Source of the DNA: Polynucleobacter sp. AP-Jannik-300A-C4
GTDB lineage: Bacteria > Pseudomonadota > Gammaproteobacteria > Burkholderiales > Burkholderiaceae
Reading direction: 5' to 3'
Assembly: GCF_018688335.1 (NCBI RefSeq)
Contig: NZ_CP061316.1
Location: forward strand, 992,001-1,056,000
DNA length: 64,000 bases
How positions within the stretch are numbered: the stretch's first letter is position 1; the number at the start of each line of letters is the position of its first letter. The notes beneath the pieces were generated by a model that saw nothing but the letters and a program-made list of their open reading frames with translations, did not search any database and had not been told where the DNA came from. Made by a program: the position numbers and the translations under genes. Positions 9,718 to 19,804 of the stretch are shown piece by piece.

Positions 9718-10131
9718 ATGACAAAGAAAACGGATCAGGAATACAGAAATACATTGAGTGACACTCAATACCGGGTAACGCGTGAGGCTGCAACAGAGAG
9801 GCCTTTTACCGGTAAGTATTGGGATCACTGGGAAAATGGTCAATATCGCTGCATTTGCTGCGATACCCCACTATTTCAATCATCGACCAAGTTCGATGCA
9901 GGTTGCGGTTGGCCTAGCTATAACGCACCTGAGAACGCTACAGCGATTACCGAAGTTAAGGATATGTCCCATGGGATGATTCGAACTGAGGTCCGCTGCA
10001 CCCATTGTGATGCGCATTTGGGACACGTATTTGAAGATGGCCCTCAGCCTACAGGACTTCGCTACTGTATTAACTCAGCATCCTTAAGATTTGAACCTTC
10101 TGAGAATGCCGCTGCCACGAAAACTGAATAA
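9718..10131 (+). CDS. msrB: Peptide-methionine (R)-S-oxide reductase
   Basis: MsrB reduces methionine-R-sulfoxide in proteins. The 137-residue protein has the structural zinc pairs CICC (as CxxC) and CTHC, the GCGWPSY substrate loop, and the catalytic cysteine in [11 protein letters not shown]. Length is typical for a single-domain MsrB without MsrA fusion. It lies in a short rightward cluster selO-msrB-yciB-bolA-ppi. Confidence 0.95.
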   Translation: MTKKTDQEYRNTLSDTQYRVTREAATERPFTGKYWDHWENGQYRCICCDTPLFQSSTKFDAGCGWPSYNAPENATAITEVKDMSHGMIRTEVRCTHCDAHLGHVFEDGPQPTGLRYCINSASLRFEPSENAAATKTE

Positions 10132-10157
10132 TTCTGAAATAGCTGGATAATCAACGC

Positions 10158-10706
10158 ATGAAATTTCTATTTGACCTCTTTCCGATCATCCTCTTTTTTA
10201 TTGCATTTAAATTTGCAGACATTTACACCGCAACTATCGTAGCTATGGTTGCCACCATTGGGCAAATCCTCTGGGTTTACTATCGACATCGTAAGATCGA
10301 TGCGATGCAATGGGTCAGCCTGGTCATGATTCTGGTTTTTGGTAGCCTGACTATATTCCTGCACGATAAGACTTTTATTCAACTCAAACCAACGGCTTTG
10401 TATTGGCTATTTGCAAGCGCTTTATTTATTAGCGCTCAGTTTTTTCAAAAGAACTGGATACAAGTTTTGATGGGCAAGCAAATCACCCTAAAAGAGCACA
10501 GCTCTAAATCGGTTTGGCATCAAGTAAACATGGCTTGGGCATTCTTTTTCTTCTTGATGGGTGCGCTCAATCTTTATATTGCTTTTGAGTTCTCTGAAGA
10601 AACGTGGGTTAACTTCAAGTTATTTGGTAGTACAGCTCTGCTTGTAGCCTTCGTCATTGCTCAAGGCATTTGGCTCAGTCGCCACATGGAGCATCCTACA
10701 GAATGA
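10158..10706 (+). CDS. yciB: Inner-membrane septation protein A (YciB/IspZ)
   Basis: The 182-residue protein opens with MKFLFDLFPIILFFIAFK and has five hydrophobic segments, matching the YciB family of inner-membrane proteins linked to envelope integrity and cell division. The motif SVWHQVNMAWAFFFF and the end segment KLFGSTALLVAFVIAQGIWL are family-like. Its TGA overlaps the bolA ATG (ATGA), so translation is coupled. Confidence 0.92.
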   Translation: MKFLFDLFPIILFFIAFKFADIYTATIVAMVATIGQILWVYYRHRKIDAMQWVSLVMILVFGSLTIFLHDKTFIQLKPTALYWLFASALFISAQFFQKNWIQVLMGKQITLKEHSSKSVWHQVNMAWAFFFFLMGALNLYIAFEFSEETWVNFKLFGSTALLVAFVIAQGIWLSRHMEHPTE

Positions 10707-10987
10707 GTATTAATCAAGATCGCATTGCCTTATTTGAGTCAGACTTAAGGGCTGCATTTCAGGCAAGCCATTTAATAATCGAAGATGAAAGCCACCTTCA
10801 TGCTGGTCATGCTGGAGCAGCTTCTGGAGGTGGGCACTTCAAGCTCACAATCGTAGCCCCAGAATTTCAGGGTATGAACAAGCTAGCTAGGCACAGATCT
10901 GTTTATGCGGCCCTCAACAAGCATTTTCCTGATGCGATCCATGCCCTCACCATTCTGGCCTTCACCCCTAGTGAAAGCACAAATTAG
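10703..10987 (+). CDS. BolA family protein
   Basis: This is a 94-residue BolA/IbaG-type protein, small cytoplasmic partners of monothiol glutaredoxins in Fe-S trafficking. Visible features are HAGHAGAASGGGHFKLTIVAPEF with the conserved histidine-rich segment and the HxxVYxxL-like HRSVYAALNKHFPDAIHAL. I chose the ATG at 10703 because it overlaps the yciB stop and matches family length; an upstream in-frame ATG at 10670 would run deep into yciB. Confidence 0.9.
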   Translation: MSINQDRIALFESDLRAAFQASHLIIEDESHLHAGHAGAASGGGHFKLTIVAPEFQGMNKLARHRSVYAALNKHFPDAIHALTILAFTPSESTN

Positions 10988-11038
10988 TCGCAGATTGCTT
11001 TAAGATTCTCTTTTATCTCTATTTATATTTTCTAGCCC

Positions 11039-11833
11039 ATGTTGAACATACGCCCAATTTTGACCATTAGTGCCATTAGCTTTGCACTTCTCTCTTCAGC
11101 AGCTCATGCACAAAATGCTGCCATCGTGAATGGCAAGCCCATTCCTAAAGCGCAATTAGACAAATTAATTCAAAAATCAAATCAGCCAGATAGCCCTCAA
11201 GTTCGCGATCAAGGTAGAGAAATGCTGGTGACGCGTGAACTGATCTTGCAAGAGGCAAATAATCGCGGCATCACACAGAAGGAGTCTGTTCGTGAGCAAT
11301 TAGAACAGTCTAAGATGGGGGTGTTAATTGCAGCTGTATTTGAGGACTTCGTTGAAAGAGAAGGTGTCACTGAAGCCGAGCTAAAAGCTGCTTATGAGCA
11401 AGTCAAAGGACAGTACACCGGCACCGAATATCACGTTGAACATATCCTTGTTGAAAAAGAAGCTGATGCAAAAGCGATTACCGCGCAAATTAAGGCTGGC
11501 GGTAACTTTGAACAAATTGCCAAAGAAAAGTCCAAAGATCCTGGCTCCGCACCAAATGGTGGAGATCTTGGCTGGGTGAGTGATAAATCACTCGTACCGG
11601 AGTTCTCCAAGGCAATGGTGCAGCTCAAAAAAGGTCAGGTTACCGATAAGCCGGTAAAGACTCAATATGGCTGGCATATCATCAAGTTAGATGATGTACG
11701 TGATGTCAAAGCACCTAGCATGGAGGAAATCAAAGATCAGCTAAAGCAGATGATCACAGCAGACCAGAACTGGCAAAAAGCGAAGTTCTCTGAATTAATG
11801 CAAAAGCTGCGCGCTAAGGCGAAGATTCAATAA
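11039..11833 (+). CDS. Periplasmic parvulin-type peptidyl-prolyl isomerase
   Basis: The 264-residue protein has a signal peptide (cleavage likely after AHA-Q, residue 24), an N-terminal SurA/PrsA-like helical chaperone region, and one parvulin domain at about residues 130-225 with YHVEHILVE, GGDLGWV and YGWHIIKLDD. It should help outer-membrane and periplasmic proteins fold. It is a one-parvulin member, smaller than SurA. A strong Rho-independent terminator follows directly, so it ends the rightward cluster. Confidence 0.92.
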   Translation: MLNIRPILTISAISFALLSSAAHAQNAAIVNGKPIPKAQLDKLIQKSNQPDSPQVRDQGREMLVTRELILQEANNRGITQKESVREQLEQSKMGVLIAAVFEDFVEREGVTEAELKAAYEQVKGQYTGTEYHVEHILVEKEADAKAITAQIKAGGNFEQIAKEKSKDPGSAPNGGDLGWVSDKSLVPEFSKAMVQLKKGQVTDKPVKTQYGWHIIKLDDVRDVKAPSMEEIKDQLKQMITADQNWQKAKFSELMQKLRAKAKIQ

Positions 11834-11857
11834 GGTCTGACTGCCCCAACCCATAAG

Positions 11858-11882
11858 CCCAGGCTAATCCCCTGGGTTTTTT
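11858..11882 (+). terminator. Rho-independent terminator after the parvulin gene
   Basis: A perfect 6-bp GC-rich stem (CCCAGG / CCTGGG) with a 7-base loop is followed by six T residues, 25 bases after the parvulin stop and 42 bases before gloA. Confidence 0.85.
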
Positions 11883-11923
11883 CTTGCTCAACAGAAAACG
11901 ACATTTAGCTTTATATTTAAACA

Positions 11924-12310
11924 ATGATGATCCTACATACCATGCTGAGAGTCGGCAATATGACTCGCTCAATTGATTTCTATACCAAAGTTCTAGGCAT
12001 GAACTTGCTTCGTACAACCGAACGTCCAGAACAAAAATATTCACTGGCATTTGTAGGTTTTGGAAAAGGGAATGCAGATGGTCAGTCTGAGATCGAACTC
12101 ACCTACAACCATGGTGTCGATAAATACAATCTTGGCGATGCCTATGGGCATATTGCCATCAGCGTTCCTGACGCCTATGCAGCCTGTGAAAGAATCAAAG
12201 CCGCTGGTGGCAATGTCACTCGTGAAGCAGGCCCTGTAATGGGTGGGAATACCATCATTGCATTTGTTACGGATCCTGATGGCTACAAGATTGAGTTAAT
12301 TCAACACTGA
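11924..12310 (+). CDS. gloA: Lactoylglutathione lyase (glyoxalase I)
   Basis: GloA isomerises the methylglyoxal-glutathione hemithioacetal to S-lactoylglutathione. The 128-residue protein is full length with the two betaalphabetabetabeta modules: [23 protein letters not shown] with metal ligand H5, ELTYNHG with a glutamate ligand, GHIAISVPD, and [11 protein letters not shown] with the last glutamate. The second ATG is three bases on and cannot be excluded. Confidence 0.95.
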   Translation: MMILHTMLRVGNMTRSIDFYTKVLGMNLLRTTERPEQKYSLAFVGFGKGNADGQSEIELTYNHGVDKYNLGDAYGHIAISVPDAYAACERIKAAGGNVTREAGPVMGGNTIIAFVTDPDGYKIELIQH

Positions 12311-12325
12311 ATCCTATACCTTTAG

Positions 12326-13498
12326 TTGAAACAGGAAGCTATCCAACTTCGCATAATCGATGCACTTTCAGATATCGCTGAGGGTGATTGGAACGCCCTA
12401 CTAGCGTCTAATTCTGGTCCCTTCCTCAAGTACGCCTTTCTTAATGCACTGGAAAAAACTGGCTGTGTAGGCGGCAATACTGGGTGGCAATTTGCCCACC
12501 TCATAGTTGAGGACTCTAACTCTGGATTGCTTGGTGCAATGCCGCTTTACCTTAAGCAACACTCCTACGGGGAGTTTGTCTTTGATTGGGCATGGGCTCA
12601 GGCATATGAGCAGAATGGGATGTCTTACTATCCAAAGGCACTATCGGCTATTCCGTTTACTCCCGTTCGTGGTCCAAGGCTACTTGTATCCCCTCAAGCG
12701 GATAAAGGGGCAATACAAGAAATCCTTATCTCTGGTTTAAAAACACTGGTAACTCAAAACGGGCTTTCCTCTGCCCACGTACTCTTTCCAGAGAACGGTG
12801 AATTGGGTGTACTCAAGCAACAAGGTTTTATGCTGCGCGACTCAGTGCAGTTTCATTGGCATAACCAGGGCTATCAAGATTTTGAACATTATCTTGCCAA
12901 CTTAACAATGAAGCGTCGCAAGAATATTCGTCGAGAACGTGCTGCCGTGGAAAGTCAAATCATCAGCTACAGACATATTTCGGGTGAGATTGCTACGGCA
13001 AGTGATTGGAACTTCTTTTATCGTTGCTATGAAAACACCTATATAGAGCACCGGTCTTCACCTTATTTAACTGAGGATTGCATTCAAATACTAGGCAGCA
13101 GCATGCCTGAGAATTTTCATCTGATTATTGCGACACAGAATGAGAGGCCGATAGCCTCATCTTTGCTCGTAGTTGATAAACCAAATGCAAAAGCATATGG
13201 ACGCTATTGGGGTGCGATTGAACATATCCCTTGTTTACATTTTGAGTTGGCTTACTACCAAGCAATTGAGTATTGCATCAAGGAGGGCATTCAAGTATTT
13301 GAGGGTGGCGCTCAAGGCGAGCACAAAATGGCCCGGGGATTTATACCAACCACTCTGCAGTCCGCTCACTGGATTGAAGATGCAGGCTTTGCGAATGCAG
13401 TGAAACGTTTCTTAGATCGCGAGCACGAAGGTATGGCAGCTTATGTTGATGAGCTCGAGCAACACATTCCCCTGAAATCGTCTAAAGTACTGTCATGA
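12326..13498 (+). CDS. GNAT-like acyltransferase, COG3146 (peptidoglycan-biosynthesis-type) family
   Basis: The 390-residue protein matches the COG3146/DUF482 family, predicted N-acyltransferases related to FemX-like GNATs, with hallmark segments KRRKNIRRERAAV (near residue 193), RSSPYLT, and EGGAQGEHKMARGFIP near the C-terminus. The reaction is unproven; bacterial members are often annotated as peptidoglycan-biosynthesis proteins. The only reasonable start is a TTG at 12326, because the next in-frame ATG would delete a conserved N-terminal segment. Its stop overlaps the ATG of the DUF1289 gene (ATGA). Confidence 0.82.
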   Translation: MKQEAIQLRIIDALSDIAEGDWNALLASNSGPFLKYAFLNALEKTGCVGGNTGWQFAHLIVEDSNSGLLGAMPLYLKQHSYGEFVFDWAWAQAYEQNGMSYYPKALSAIPFTPVRGPRLLVSPQADKGAIQEILISGLKTLVTQNGLSSAHVLFPENGELGVLKQQGFMLRDSVQFHWHNQGYQDFEHYLANLTMKRRKNIRRERAAVESQIISYRHISGEIATASDWNFFYRCYENTYIEHRSSPYLTEDCIQILGSSMPENFHLIIATQNERPIASSLLVVDKPNAKAYGRYWGAIEHIPCLHFELAYYQAIEYCIKEGIQVFEGGAQGEHKMARGFIPTTLQSAHWIEDAGFANAVKRFLDREHEGMAAYVDELEQHIPLKSSKVLS

Positions 13499-13749
13499 CT
13501 TCTTCCGATAACCTACCAGAGCAAGCTGGAGCCAATTCTTTAGGGGTTGGTGATGATGCTTCTGACTCACCCTGTATCGGAGTCTGCACCACCCTCTATG
13601 ACGAAATCTGCCAGGGATGCGGTCGTACTCTAGGCGAGGTTAGTAATTGGGTCTTCTTTAGTCAGGAAGAAAAGGATGCTGTGTGGAAGCGCATCCGTGC
13701 CGATGGCACTGCAATGCGATTCCAACGTCAATCCAAAGAAAGTACTTAA
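13495..13749 (+). CDS. DUF1289 small Cys-motif protein
   Basis: The 84-residue protein carries [20 protein letters not shown], the Cx3C...CxxC pattern of DUF1289, followed by the W-x3-S-x2-E segment. The cysteines probably bind a metal or Fe-S cluster; function is unknown. It is translationally coupled to the acyltransferase-like gene. Its TAA stop overlaps the stop of the convergent ABC-F gene within a shared TTAA. Confidence 0.88.
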   Translation: MTSSDNLPEQAGANSLGVGDDASDSPCIGVCTTLYDEICQGCGRTLGEVSNWVFFSQEEKDAVWKRIRADGTAMRFQRQSKEST

Positions 13750-15353
13750 CCAGCTAGAGCTTGGCTGCGTAAATATTCTTCGTAGGTTCCAGAGTAATCC
13801 ACGACGGTACCGTCCATCTTGACTTCTAAGATGCGGTTGGCCAAAGCAGAAACAAACTCGCGGTCATGAGAAACAAATATCAAAGTGCCGTCAAATTTCT
13901 CAAGCGCAATTTGCAAGCTTTCAATAGATTCCATATCCATATGATTGGTTGGCTCATCCATTGCAAGGACGTTATATTTTTGAAGCATTAATTTGCCCCA
14001 AATCATTCTGCCCTTCTCACCACCAGATAATACTTTGACAGACTTACCAATATCATCGCCTGAGAATAGTAAGCGGCCCAATGTGCCACGAATCACTTGA
14101 TCATCGTCGCCTGTATTGCGCCAGTTGTTCATCCAATCCATGAGCAATTCATCTTTTGCAAACATCTCGGTATTGTCTTGAGGCATCACGCCCACGTTGG
14201 CGTTTTCAGCCCATTTCACATCACCGCTATCCGCAGGAATTCCTTCGAAGCGTTTACTTAAGATGGTTTTCAATAATGTTGTCTTACCTGCACCATTTTG
14301 ACCAATGATGGCGATCTTTTCCCCAGCACGAATCCCAATCTTGAAGTTCTTAAAAATTGGACGGTCGTAAGCCTTAGTCAGTGCATTGCACTCCACGGCC
14401 ATGTTGTGAAGTTTTTTCTCAGCGTCAAAACGAATAAAAGGATTCTGACGTGAAGAAGGTTTCACTTCAACAATCTCAATCTTCTCCAACTGACGTTGAC
14501 GTGAAGTCGCTTGACGTGCCTTCGATGCATTGGCTGAGAATCGGGCCACGAAGGCTGCTAATTCAGCGATTTTTTCTTTGGCTTTGACGTTATTGCTCAG
14601 TTGTTGCGATCTTGCCTGTACTGAAGCCAGCATGTAAGAGTCGTAGTTGCCTGGATAGACCTTGAGTGTTCCATAGTCCATGTCTGCCATATGCGTGCAC
14701 ACTTCATTGAGGAAGTGGCGATCGTGGGAAATAATGACAATCGTGCTCTTAATCTGATTGAGAATATCTTCAAGCCAGTGAATGGAATGAATATCTAAGT
14801 TATTGGTTGGCTCATCGAGTAAGAGAACATCTGGATCAGAGAACAAAGCTTGCGCTAGTAATACGCGCAACTTCCAGCCTGGAGCCACATTGCTCATTGG
14901 GCCATTGTGCTGCTCAATAGGAATACCGATACCTAACAACAACTCCCCTGCTTTTGCCTCTGCGGTATAGCCGCCGTACTCGGCATACTTGCCCTCGAGC
15001 TCAGCTGCCTTCATGTAATCTTCGTCAGTGGCATCTGGGTTGGCATAGATGGCATCCCGTTCGGCTGCAGCCTTCCACATCTCCTCATGACCCATCATCA
15101 CTACATCAAGTACGCGTACATCTTCATACGCAAACTGGTCTTGGCGCAATTTACCTAAGCGAATGCCCGGATCTAAGCTTACATTTCCGCTAGTAGGCTC
15201 TAACTCCCCACCTAGAATCTTCATAAAGGTAGATTTACCGCAACCGTTGGCACCAATTAGGCCATAGCGATTACCGCCACCAAATTTAACGGAAATATTT
15301 TCAAACAGGGGTTTTGCCCCAAACTGCATAGTGATATTAGATGCGGACAGCAC
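13746..15353 (-). CDS. ybiT: ABC-F family ATPase, YbiT type
   Basis: This soluble ABC-F protein has two ATPase domains and no membrane part; the family acts on ribosomes and relieves stalled translation. It contains GANGCGKST and GQNGAGKTT Walker A motifs, LDEPTNNLD and MDEPTNHMD Walker B motifs, and [10 protein letters not shown] and LSGGEKGR signature regions, with [10 protein letters not shown] in the linker. Overall it is very close to E. coli YbiT. The frame continues to 15413 (TTG/ATG starts), but homologues begin just before the residues [11 protein letters not shown], so I chose the GTG at 15353 (535 residues). Confidence 0.9.
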   Translation of the reverse strand: MLSASNITMQFGAKPLFENISVKFGGGNRYGLIGANGCGKSTFMKILGGELEPTSGNVSLDPGIRLGKLRQDQFAYEDVRVLDVVMMGHEEMWKAAAERDAIYANPDATDEDYMKAAELEGKYAEYGGYTAEAKAGELLLGIGIPIEQHNGPMSNVAPGWKLRVLLAQALFSDPDVLLLDEPTNNLDIHSIHWLEDILNQIKSTIVIISHDRHFLNEVCTHMADMDYGTLKVYPGNYDSYMLASVQARSQQLSNNVKAKEKIAELAAFVARFSANASKARQATSRQRQLEKIEIVEVKPSSRQNPFIRFDAEKKLHNMAVECNALTKAYDRPIFKNFKIGIRAGEKIAIIGQNGAGKTTLLKTILSKRFEGIPADSGDVKWAENANVGVMPQDNTEMFAKDELLMDWMNNWRNTGDDDQVIRGTLGRLLFSGDDIGKSVKVLSGGEKGRMIWGKLMLQKYNVLAMDEPTNHMDMESIESLQIALEKFDGTLIFVSHDREFVSALANRILEVKMDGTVVDYSGTYEEYLRSQALAG

Positions 15354-15454
15354 GGATGTATTCTTACTTTCTGATAGGTCAATACTAGGGTGCAGATGCA
15401 AGTTTTGCATCAAAGACCGTTATTTTAACGGCTTGCGCTCAAAAAAGCCGTAAT

Positions 15455-16165
15455 TTAGACTTTCAGCTTAAATGGCGTGAAATTCGTATGAATATCGAAG
15501 TGGTCTTGGTTTTCCTTGCGTTTCAGAAAACCAACCACCCAGTAGGTTAAAGGTGTTGCCAGAACCTCCCAGGCGGTCTTCAGAACGTATTGAGAGATCG
15601 CGACAGCCAAGACCTCATTTAGAGACCAGAGACCGTAAAAAGCCAGCATATAGAACAAGGCGGAGTCCACAAACTCCCCGCAAGCTGTAGAGCCTATCGT
15701 GCGCATCCAAAGATGACGACCCTGCGTCAAGATCTTCATTTTGGCCAAGGTATAACTATTAACAAAACTGCCGCACCAAAATGCGACCATAGAGGCAAGA
15801 GCAACCCTCCAAGAATTGCCAAATACCGTCTCCATACCTTGCTGGTAGTTAGCCATATAAGAGCCTGGGGCAACTGGCAAAGCAATTACCGCTTGAGCCA
15901 TGATTGCGGCAAAAGCTAGAGCAGTAAAACCAGCCCATACTGCCCGGCGATCATAGGCATAGCCATAGACCTCGGTGAGTATGTCGCCAAAAAAATAAGC
16001 AATCGGAAAAAAGAGGATTCCAGCCCCAAATGTCACACTACCGAAATACGGCAGATCCAATGTAGCAGCCTTCCCTGCACCAATAAAGTTGGAGCACAGC
16101 AGGACTACGACAAAGGCTGTCAGTATGAGGTCGTAGTAGCGGTGGTGGCGTCTGGGTGCGTCCAT
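15455..16165 (-). CDS. Queuosine precursor transporter (YhhQ family)
   Basis: The roughly 236-residue membrane protein has six predicted helices and the family motifs [23 protein letters not shown] and [10 protein letters not shown], typical of YhhQ/DUF165 transporters that import preQ0/preQ1 for queuosine tRNA modification. I chose the ATG at 16165 ([12 protein letters not shown]); the frame extends to 16207. It is divergent from the acyl-CoA dehydrogenase gene with about 96 bases between starts. Confidence 0.9.
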   Translation of the reverse strand: MDAPRRHHRYYDLILTAFVVVLLCSNFIGAGKAATLDLPYFGSVTFGAGILFFPIAYFFGDILTEVYGYAYDRRAVWAGFTALAFAAIMAQAVIALPVAPGSYMANYQQGMETVFGNSWRVALASMVAFWCGSFVNSYTLAKMKILTQGRHLWMRTIGSTACGEFVDSALFYMLAFYGLWSLNEVLAVAISQYVLKTAWEVLATPLTYWVVGFLKRKENQDHFDIHTNFTPFKLKV

Positions 16166-16261
16166 CAAACAAGAAAAAAATGGATAATGGAAAGAGAATA
16201 TCTGCAATCAAGGAATTTCACAGAGTGCAGATTAAAAACCAAGATAGGACAACAAAGAACC

Positions 16262-17440
16262 ATGAGCAAAGCTAGTTTTAATTGGGCAGACCCCCTACTC
16301 CTCGATACACAATTAAGCGAAGATGAGCGCATGGTGCGTGACGCTGCTGCTGAATATGCTCAGGGCCGTTTAATGCCGCGTATTCATGATGCCTATCGTA
16401 ATGAAACTACTGATCCAGCCATCTTCCGTGAAATGGGTGAGCTTGGTCTTTTAGGCATCACCATTCCCGAAGAATATGGTGGCGCAAATCTCAATTACGT
16501 TTCTTATGGATTAATCGCGCGTGAAATTGAACGTGTGGACTCTGGATATCGTTCCATGATGAGCGTGCAATCATCCTTAGTCATGGTTCCTATTAATGAG
16601 TTTGGTAGTGAGGCTCAAAAGCAAAAATATTTGCCCAAGCTCGCTACTGGTGAATGGATTGGTTGCTTTGGATTAACTGAGCCAAATTTTGGCTCGGATG
16701 CGGGCGGCATGATCACGAGAGCTAAGAAAGTTCCTGGGGGCTTCTCACTTACTGGCTCCAAGATGTGGATTTCTAACTCCCCTATTGCAGATGTATTTGT
16801 GGTGTGGGCTAAAAATGATGAAGGCTTGATTAGAGGCTTCATTTTAGAAAAAGGCATGAAGGGCTTATCTGCCCCGAAGATCAGCGGCAAGATGGGTCTA
16901 CGCGCTTCTATTACTGGCGAAATCGTGATGGATGAAGTATTTGTCCCGGCTGAAAATGAATTCCCAGAAATTACTGGCCTCAAAGGTCCATTTACCTGCC
17001 TGAACTCAGCACGTTACGGCATTGCTTGGGGCACTCTTGGCGCTGCTGAGTGGTGTTGGTATGCCGCACGCCAATACACTATGGATCGCAAGCAGTTTGA
17101 TCGCCCACTTGCAGCCAATCAGCTCATTCAAAAGAAACTGGCCGACATGCAAACTGAAATCACGCTCGCTCTTCAAGGTTGCTTACGCTTAGGTCGCATG
17201 AAGGATGAAGGTATTGCGGCTCCAGAAATCACCTCCATGATGAAACGTAATTCCTGCGGTAAATCTTTGGATGTAGCTCGTTTGGCTAGAGATATGCATG
17301 GTGGAAACGGCATCTCAGATGAGTATGGCGTAGTGCGTCATATGCTCAATCTAGAAGTCGTCAATACCTATGAAGGTACGCACGATATTCACGCCCTTAT
17401 CTTGGGTCGTGCACAAACCGGAATTCAGGCTTTTAGTTAA
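16262..17440 (+). CDS. gcdH: Acyl-CoA dehydrogenase, glutaryl-CoA dehydrogenase type
   Basis: The 392-residue flavoprotein matches GcdH, which oxidises and decarboxylates glutaryl-CoA to crotonyl-CoA in lysine/tryptophan breakdown. Visible motifs are [57 protein letters not shown] and the catalytic glutamate in [17 protein letters not shown]. The upstream frame starts at 16142, but that overlaps the divergent transporter; the ATG at 16262 gives the family N-terminus. Substrate is inferred by similarity to GcdH rather than other acyl-CoA dehydrogenases. Its stop overlaps that of the convergent selU gene. Confidence 0.88.
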   Translation: MSKASFNWADPLLLDTQLSEDERMVRDAAAEYAQGRLMPRIHDAYRNETTDPAIFREMGELGLLGITIPEEYGGANLNYVSYGLIAREIERVDSGYRSMMSVQSSLVMVPINEFGSEAQKQKYLPKLATGEWIGCFGLTEPNFGSDAGGMITRAKKVPGGFSLTGSKMWISNSPIADVFVVWAKNDEGLIRGFILEKGMKGLSAPKISGKMGLRASITGEIVMDEVFVPAENEFPEITGLKGPFTCLNSARYGIAWGTLGAAEWCWYAARQYTMDRKQFDRPLAANQLIQKKLADMQTEITLALQGCLRLGRMKDEGIAAPEITSMMKRNSCGKSLDVARLARDMHGGNGISDEYGVVRHMLNLEVVNTYEGTHDIHALILGRAQTGIQAFS

Positions 17441-18510
17441 AGGCCAGTCTTGGTGATGAGGTCTTTTGCAGTTTTTGTAAAGGCTTCATCACTGTCATTT
17501 CCAAGCTCTACGAAATGATCTTCGCGATAGCTTGGAAAGTTACGAACAATAGAAGATTGGTAGGATGGGTCGTAATGCATCACCAATAATTCTTCCACCA
17601 GACTCTCAAAATCTCCTGTATCAATTGCCTCATGCCATTTGGCAATTTGATCCCTGCCATAACGCGATGTCAGTAAGCCCAATTTTTGCTTAAAGCTCTC
17701 GGGATTGGATAAAAAATGTCGGTACTCACGTAGAAGCCAAGAAACGCGCGTAGCAGTACTTGATCGAAGCTCAATACATTTGCCTGCGCGGATGCGCTCC
17801 ATCAATGGATCCGGAATATGTAAGCCACCCACCTTTTTGCTTTCTGACTCAACAAAAACAATCTTGGATGGATCCAGTGAATTAAATGCATTCCACAGAT
17901 TCGTCTCAAAGCCTTTTTGGGATGGCTGATCAATATTCGGCTCATTACCCAATACTGAGCCACGGTGAATAGCCAAGCCCTCAAGGTCAATTATCTGCTG
18001 ACCCAAGGAGCCAATCTCCTGAAGAATGCGAGTCTTGCCGCTACCAGTCATACCAGCAATCACCTGAAAAGAAAAATCTTTAGCAGCTTGATCCAAACCA
18101 TCAATCACAACACGTCGAAAGCCTTGATAGCCATTCTGCAATTGCAAAGCTTTCCAGCCAATACGATTGAGGATATGGGTGAAGGCACCACTGCGCTCAC
18201 CACCCCGCCAGCAATAAATTAAAGGACGCCATTCTCTTGGAAAGTCGATGAGAGAGTTTTCTAAATGATTGACAATATTACGGGAGACATAGGCAGCACC
18301 TAATTTCTTTGCAGCAAATGGTGATACTTGCTTGTACAAGGTGCCGATCTCAATGCGCTCATCATTACTTAGGACCGGAAGATTAATGGCGCCAGGAATA
18401 TGATCCAAAGCAAATTCAGCTGGTGACCTGACATCAATGATGGCATCAAACTGATTTAAAGATGATGCAAGCTGTTCAATGCTAAAAATATGTGGATTGC
18501 TGGGTTGCAA
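17437..18510 (-). CDS. selU: tRNA 2-selenouridine (and geranyl-2-thiouridine) synthase
   Basis: SelU/MnmH replaces sulfur by selenium in the 2-thiouridine at tRNA wobble position 34, through a geranylated intermediate. The 357-residue protein has an N-terminal rhodanese domain with the active cysteine in [11 protein letters not shown] (near residue 100) and a C-terminal P-loop domain with GMTGSGKT (near residue 154). Length is typical. Selenophosphate synthase (selD) is not in the window. It is followed upstream by the thioesterase gene only nine bases away. Confidence 0.93.
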   Translation of the reverse strand: MQPSNPHIFSIEQLASSLNQFDAIIDVRSPAEFALDHIPGAINLPVLSNDERIEIGTLYKQVSPFAAKKLGAAYVSRNIVNHLENSLIDFPREWRPLIYCWRGGERSGAFTHILNRIGWKALQLQNGYQGFRRVVIDGLDQAAKDFSFQVIAGMTGSGKTRILQEIGSLGQQIIDLEGLAIHRGSVLGNEPNIDQPSQKGFETNLWNAFNSLDPSKIVFVESESKKVGGLHIPDPLMERIRAGKCIELRSSTATRVSWLLREYRHFLSNPESFKQKLGLLTSRYGRDQIAKWHEAIDTGDFESLVEELLVMHYDPSYQSSIVRNFPSYREDHFVELGNDSDEAFTKTAKDLITKTGL

Positions 18511-18518
18511 ACAATATC

Positions 18519-18938
18519 CTATCGTAGCTTACTGATCACATCATCAGGCCAAGGCGCGGATTTACCAGACTTTAGATCGACCCACACCATGGTTGCTCCA
18601 CCGACTGCTGCCATCGTATCAGGCTCAGTAGTTAAAGCCATCGTAGTAAAGACATCCAAACTGGAACGACCGATATTTCCGATATAGGTTTTTAAAATCA
18701 AATCGCCTGGGTAAGAAAGCTGTTGATAGAAGTTGCAAAAGCCATTCATCATCAGCATAGACTCGTCACCAGGTGCGACGTTGTAACCAAGAGAAGTAAT
18801 CCACTCTACCCTAGCCTGTTCCATGTAACGAAAGTACACCGTGTTATTGACATGGCCATATGCATCCATATCGCCCCAACGAATCGGCATATTCATCTCA
18901 TGAACAAACTTTTTCTCCTCTGGGATCTCTATGCGCAT
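18519..18938 (-). CDS. YbgC/4HBT-like acyl-CoA thioesterase
   Basis: The 139-residue hotdog protein carries RWGDMDAYGHVNNTVYFRYMEQAR, the YbgC/4-hydroxybenzoyl-CoA thioesterase motif with catalytic Asp in GDMDAYGHV. A second ATG at residue 15 is a possible start. The substrate is unknown. It is the first gene of a likely pair with selU; the spacing is nine bases. Confidence 0.87.
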   Translation of the reverse strand: MRIEIPEEKKFVHEMNMPIRWGDMDAYGHVNNTVYFRYMEQARVEWITSLGYNVAPGDESMLMMNGFCNFYQQLSYPGDLILKTYIGNIGRSSLDVFTTMALTTEPDTMAAVGGATMVWVDLKSGKSAPWPDDVISKLR

Positions 18939-18965
18939 AAATTCTCGCTGGCAATCAAAGATGAA

Positions 18966-19310
18966 TCAACGAACTTGTAGCGCCATTTGGTACAGATTCG
19001 TAGAGCGAGCACCAGAACGGCAAAATGCCAATATGGGGCCAGGCATTGTTTTGAGTAAACGCGCCATTTCAATAACTTGATCCTGCGTAAACGCACCAGG
19101 GATGACAGGCAAAAAGGCATAGTTCAAGCCTAAAGCTTCAGCTTGAGCTTGAATTTGAGCATTCGTGGGTTGATCTGGTCCACCTTCAAAATCTGGACGA
19201 TTGTTGATTACGCTTTTATAGCCCTGTTTAACAATCTCAGCCAAATGGCTTGGATCAATTTGACCCAGCGTACCGAATTGATCAGTATGGCAAGCAATAG
19301 GAAGGCTCAT
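18966..19310 (-). CDS. DUF442 / TIGR01244 sulfur-transferase-like phosphatase-fold protein
   Basis: The 114-residue protein has the DUF442 fold, related to dual-specificity phosphatases and rhodaneses, with NNRPDFEGGPDQP and the active loop CRSGARS (C97, R102). In the BigR operon of Xylella and Agrobacterium a DUF442 domain is fused to a persulfide dioxygenase (Blh) beside YeeE-type transporters; here it stands alone next to the YeeE pair at 19364-20242. It probably handles persulfide or thiosulfate in the cytoplasm. The link with sulfur chemistry is inference from context. Confidence 0.85.
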   Translation of the reverse strand: MSLPIACHTDQFGTLGQIDPSHLAEIVKQGYKSVINNRPDFEGGPDQPTNAQIQAQAEALGLNYAFLPVIPGAFTQDQVIEMARLLKTMPGPILAFCRSGARSTNLYQMALQVR

Positions 19311-19363
19311 CTAAACCTCAAAATGTAATGTGAATTTAAAAAAGGAATGGCTTAGATTTTAAA

Positions 19364-19801
19364 TCAGACTTGCTTTTTATGGCCTGTAAAGAAGCGATTG
19401 CATATCCACATACCAGCAAGCATTGCTAATATAAAGACAAAAGCCTTGAGATGACCTGCTCCGAGGGCAACAATTGCTGGACCTGGGCAGAAGCCTGCAA
19501 TACCCCACCCTGCTCCAAAAATTAGACTACCAATCACAAGTGGCTTAGAGACATCTCTTCTAGTGGGAATATGGAGAGCGCCACCGAAAAAAGCCTCAGT
19601 ACGCTTGGAGACTAAATAAAAGCCACCCAAACCAACAAGAATTGCCCCACCCATCACAAACATCAGGGATGGATCCCAGTTACCAGCAAGATCCAGAAAA
19701 TTGAGAATCTTTTGAGGATTGCTCATACCGGAAATGATTAAACCAATTCCGAATAAAACACCGATCAAATACTGGCTATAAAAATTGAAATGTCTTCTCA
19801 T
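19364..19801 (-). CDS. YeeE/YedE family half-transporter (PmpB-like)
   Basis: The 145-residue membrane protein has four hydrophobic segments and the conserved cysteine motif GFCPGP (C105), matching the DUF6691 class of YeeE/YedE proteins. These half-size proteins pair with another half (here the gene 19805-20242, three bases upstream) to form a unit like full-length TsuA thiosulfate importers. Substrate is inferred to be thiosulfate or another small sulfur species. Confidence 0.85.
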   Translation of the reverse strand: MRRHFNFYSQYLIGVLFGIGLIISGMSNPQKILNFLDLAGNWDPSLMFVMGGAILVGLGGFYLVSKRTEAFFGGALHIPTRRDVSKPLVIGSLIFGAGWGIAGFCPGPAIVALGAGHLKAFVFILAMLAGMWICNRFFTGHKKQV

Positions 19802-19804
19802 AAT

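Noticed and set aside
16615..16983. 122-codon frame on the minus strand inside gcdH
   Set aside because: It is antisense to conserved catalytic motifs of the acyl-CoA dehydrogenase and shows no family features.
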